9,011 bases of DNA from Deltaproteobacteria bacterium (GTDB lineage Bacteria > Desulfobacterota > JADFXK01), in the NCBI GenBank assembly GCA_015233285.1, contig JADFYA010000123.1:1-9011 (forward strand), written 5' to 3'. Below are positions 7,177-9,011 of this stretch, one piece after another. The stretch's first letter is position 1, and each line of letters opens with the position of its first letter. Position numbers and translations under genes: made by a program. Below the pieces are notes generated by a model that was given only the letters and a program-made list of their open reading frames with translations, was not told the DNA's origin and ran no database searches.

Positions 7177-8316
7177 CTATTCGCACTCCAGCTTGTACCT
7201 TAGCCCCTGAGACTTGCAGACCATCTCCCGGCCGGTCTCCTTTATATCACCTTCCATCATTTCTCTAACCAGCTCAGGAAAAGAGGTCCGCGGCGCCCAG
7301 CCCAGTTGCTCTCGGGCCTTGGAATAATTACCCAGTAGAGATTCCACCTCAGTGGGCCGGAAGAATCCGGGGTCAACCCCGAACAACTTATCTCCCGGCC
7401 GGACCAATGGATTAAACTCATATTTTTCCTCAAAGGCCGCCCGGTCGAAAGAGTCCACGATCCCCTCCTCAGATAATCCATGGCCTTTCCAATCAATTGT
7501 CATGCCGACAGCTTCGCAGGCCGCCCGACAAAAATCGCGGACAGAGTGTTGCTCTCCGGAGGCAATAACGTAATCTTCCGGATGGTCTTGTTGCAGCATC
7601 AGCCACTGAGCCTCCACGTAGTCGCGGGCATGTCCCCAGTCCCGCTTCGCTTCCATATTGCCCAGGTAAATGGTGCCTTGAATGCCCATTAAGGCCCGGG
7701 CAATACCACGGGTAATTTTTCTGGTGACAAATGTTTCACCCCGAATCGGCGATTCATGGTTGAACAGGATTCCATTGCAGGCAAACATGCCGTAGGCTTC
7801 CCGGTAGTTAACCGTAATCCAATATCCGTATAACTTGGCCACGGCATAGGGGCTGCGCGGATAGAACGGCGTTTTTTCATCTTGCGGCACAGTTTGGACT
7901 TTGCCGTAAAGCTCACTGGTCGATGCCTGGTAAAAACGCGTCTTCTCCGTCAATCCGAGAATGCGAACGGCCTCCAGCAGCCGCAGTGTGCCCAAGGCAT
8001 CGGCGTTGGCAGTGTATTCCGGAGACTCGAAACTTACCGCCACATGACTTTGGGCGGCCAGGTTATAAATCTCATCAGGCCGGATTAATTCGATGAGTCT
8101 GGCCAGACCGAGAGAGTCGGTCAACTCGCCGTGGTGTAACTGAAAACGCTTTGCAATACCGTGGTCACTCCGATGAATATGATCAACTCGTTCCGTATTA
8201 GACACCGAGCAACGCCGCTTGATGCCGTGAACAGTGTATCCTTGGTCTAACAAAAACGCGGAAAGATAGGCTCCGTCCTGGCCGGTGACACCTGTAATCA
8301 AGGCTACTTTACTCAA
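7177..8316 (-). CDS. gmd: GDP-mannose 4,6-dehydratase
   Basis: Converts GDP-D-mannose to GDP-4-keto-6-deoxy-D-mannose with bound NADP, the first step towards GDP-fucose, GDP-rhamnose, GDP-perosamine and similar donors for surface polysaccharide. It is a short-chain dehydrogenase-type protein of 379 residues, near the family length. The start chosen is a TTG at 8316, because AAGGAG (8324-8329) stands seven bases upstream and the Rossmann strand [13 protein letters not shown] begins at once, as in relatives. An open frame continues 26 codons further upstream but encodes only basic, non-conserved residues. Visible are Gly9, Gly12 and Gly15 of the dinucleotide loop, Thr133 and Glu135 in STSELYG, and Tyr157 and Lys161 in SPYAVAK. 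These sit one residue along from the E. coli catalytic set Thr132, Glu134, Tyr156 and Lys160. No partner gene (fcl/wcaG, rmd or per) lies downstream in this window. It probably shares a transcript with the gene at 8395-8949. Confidence 0.96.
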   Translation of the reverse strand: MSKVALITGVTGQDGAYLSAFLLDQGYTVHGIKRRCSVSNTERVDHIHRSDHGIAKRFQLHHGELTDSLGLARLIELIRPDEIYNLAAQSHVAVSFESPEYTANADALGTLRLLEAVRILGLTEKTRFYQASTSELYGKVQTVPQDEKTPFYPRSPYAVAKLYGYWITVNYREAYGMFACNGILFNHESPIRGETFVTRKITRGIARALMGIQGTIYLGNMEAKRDWGHARDYVEAQWLMLQQDHPEDYVIASGEQHSVRDFCRAACEAVGMTIDWKGHGLSEEGIVDSFDRAAFEEKYEFNPLVRPGDKLFGVDPGFFRPTEVESLLGNYSKAREQLGWAPRTSFPELVREMMEGDIKETGREMVCKSQGLRYKLECE

Positions 8317-8323
8317 TCGTCTT

Positions 8324-8329
8324 CTCCTT
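8324..8329 (-). promoter_or_regulatory. Shine-Dalgarno fixing the TTG start of gmd
   Basis: The minus strand reads AAGGAG here, seven bases before the TTG at 8316-8314. No other in-frame start nearby has a comparable site, so it decides the gmd start. The 78 bases between the upstream gene's stop and this TTG show no promoter or terminator I could support. Confidence 0.8.
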
Positions 8330-8394
8330 TTAATATGACCCGGCACTCGGTCGAGATCAAATTTCCTTCCGCACGCGTTTCCGGCAGAGGGCAA

Positions 8395-8949
8395 TCATCC
8401 GGCGAGTTGCGGCTCACCTCGATCATCGGTTTTGGTTTTACCGGTTTTCGAACGCGGATAAAGCTTTTGGGCGCATTCCGGGCATATCCCATGTGAAAAA
8501 TTTGCCTCAGAACGGTCTCGGATATAAGCCTCTATCTGGTTCCAGTATCCTTTGTCGTCTCGTATTTTTTTGCAGCTAGCACAGATCGGAAGCATGCCGC
8601 TAAGTTGTTTGACTCTATTTAAGGAGTCCTGAAGTTCGGCAATCAGCTTTTCCCGCTCTGTCTCGATCCGTTTCCGCTCGACAATCTCCTCCACCGCCTG
8701 GGTGTATAATATCCGATACCGGGTAATAACGTGGTAGGCCGCGACAACGGCAATTATGGTCCCAAAGACTATGGTGACGACGTTTGACTGCCATAACGTC
8801 ATATCCGGGGCAACTATCCGCTTTATAAGCTGATAGGCGGTAGTGCAAAAGAAAGTGATCAACCCTACCTTGATCAGGGGAAGACCAAGCCCATAAGACT
8901 TGGAGATCTGATAGGCGGCTACCGGGCTGTCTTTGTTTCCGTCTTCCAT
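8395..8949 (-). CDS. Membrane coiled-coil protein with Cys4/His signalling motif
   Basis: A 184-residue protein with two predicted membrane helices (about 21-43 and 53-74), a charged coiled coil (about 80-118) and a C-terminal module. The module has Cys123 and Cys126 in LPICASCKKIRDDKGYW, then His153, Cys156 and Cys159 in FSHGICPEC, a likely metal-binding knuckle. This motif is familiar from the C-terminus of PAS or response-regulator proteins in Desulfobacterota and relatives. Here there is no PAS, GGDEF or kinase domain, so it is a minimal membrane-anchored version of unknown function. I chose the ATG at 8949 because AAGGGG (8957-8962) lies seven bases upstream. A TTG at 9000 would add 17 polar residues, and the frame stays open to the window edge, so a longer form is possible. 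Gmd follows after 78 bases, probably in the same transcript. Confidence 0.8.
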   Translation of the reverse strand: MEDGNKDSPVAAYQISKSYGLGLPLIKVGLITFFCTTAYQLIKRIVAPDMTLWQSNVVTIVFGTIIAVVAAYHVITRYRILYTQAVEEIVERKRIETEREKLIAELQDSLNRVKQLSGMLPICASCKKIRDDKGYWNQIEAYIRDRSEANFSHGICPECAQKLYPRSKTGKTKTDDRGEPQLAG

Positions 8950-9011
8950 AGCCTTGCCCCTTGCATTCTGCTGTTTCGTTTGTTTAAGCTTGGGGTCCAA
9001 TCGACATCGAA

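Noticed and set aside
8317..8394. 26-codon N-terminal extension of Gmd
   Set aside because: Non-conserved basic residues that include the ribosome binding site itself; the TTG at 8316 fits the family start.

Overview
The window has about 50% G+C, mostly AGGAG-type ribosome binding sites and a signalling-rich gene content: a multi-PAS histidine kinase, a tandem universal stress protein, and a small membrane protein carrying a Cys4/His signalling motif. This gene style suggests a Desulfobacterota (former Deltaproteobacteria) or similar environmental Gram-negative chromosome. That assignment is a judgement from protein style, not from a marker gene. No tRNA, rRNA, CRISPR array, complete insertion sequence or phage gene was seen.

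Layout. Bases 1-258 are non-coding: a small two-hairpin palindromic element, an AT-rich candidate promoter and a GC-rich leader. Bases 259-4647 (+) encode a 1462-residue membrane histidine kinase: multi-helix N-terminus, periplasmic Cache-type sensor, HAMP, five PAS domains and a complete kinase core with no receiver. Just after it, out of frame, is a short piece resembling the start of a receiver domain (DDEAMVR). Bases 4789-5741 (-) are a badly decayed asparagine-synthase-family gene of the type that closes lasso peptides. Its N-terminus is gone, it carries two frameshifts and a large internal deletion, and its ATP-loop motif is altered.

From 5758 a near-consensus sigma-70 promoter reads rightward into a leader of about 215 nt. 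The leader holds an RNA-like element closed by a perfect 11-bp stem (5819-5953) and a second hairpin beside the ribosome binding site of a tandem universal stress protein gene (6008-6973, +). Bases 6974-7176 lie between convergent genes and hold small repeats but no clear terminator. On the minus strand, a membrane coiled-coil protein gene (8395-8949) precedes GDP-mannose 4,6-dehydratase (gmd, 7177-8316), whose start is a TTG with a strong Shine-Dalgarno; the two probably share a transcript.

How it fits together. There is no single pathway. The kinase and the small membrane protein are signalling parts, gmd makes GDP-4-keto-6-deoxymannose for surface polysaccharide, and the stress protein is a stand-alone gene with its own promoter and leader. 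The most interesting stretch is 4690-6010, where decayed genes border a strong promoter and an unexplained structured leader. The leader is the best candidate for something undescribed; it could also be a remnant of a mobile-element RNA.
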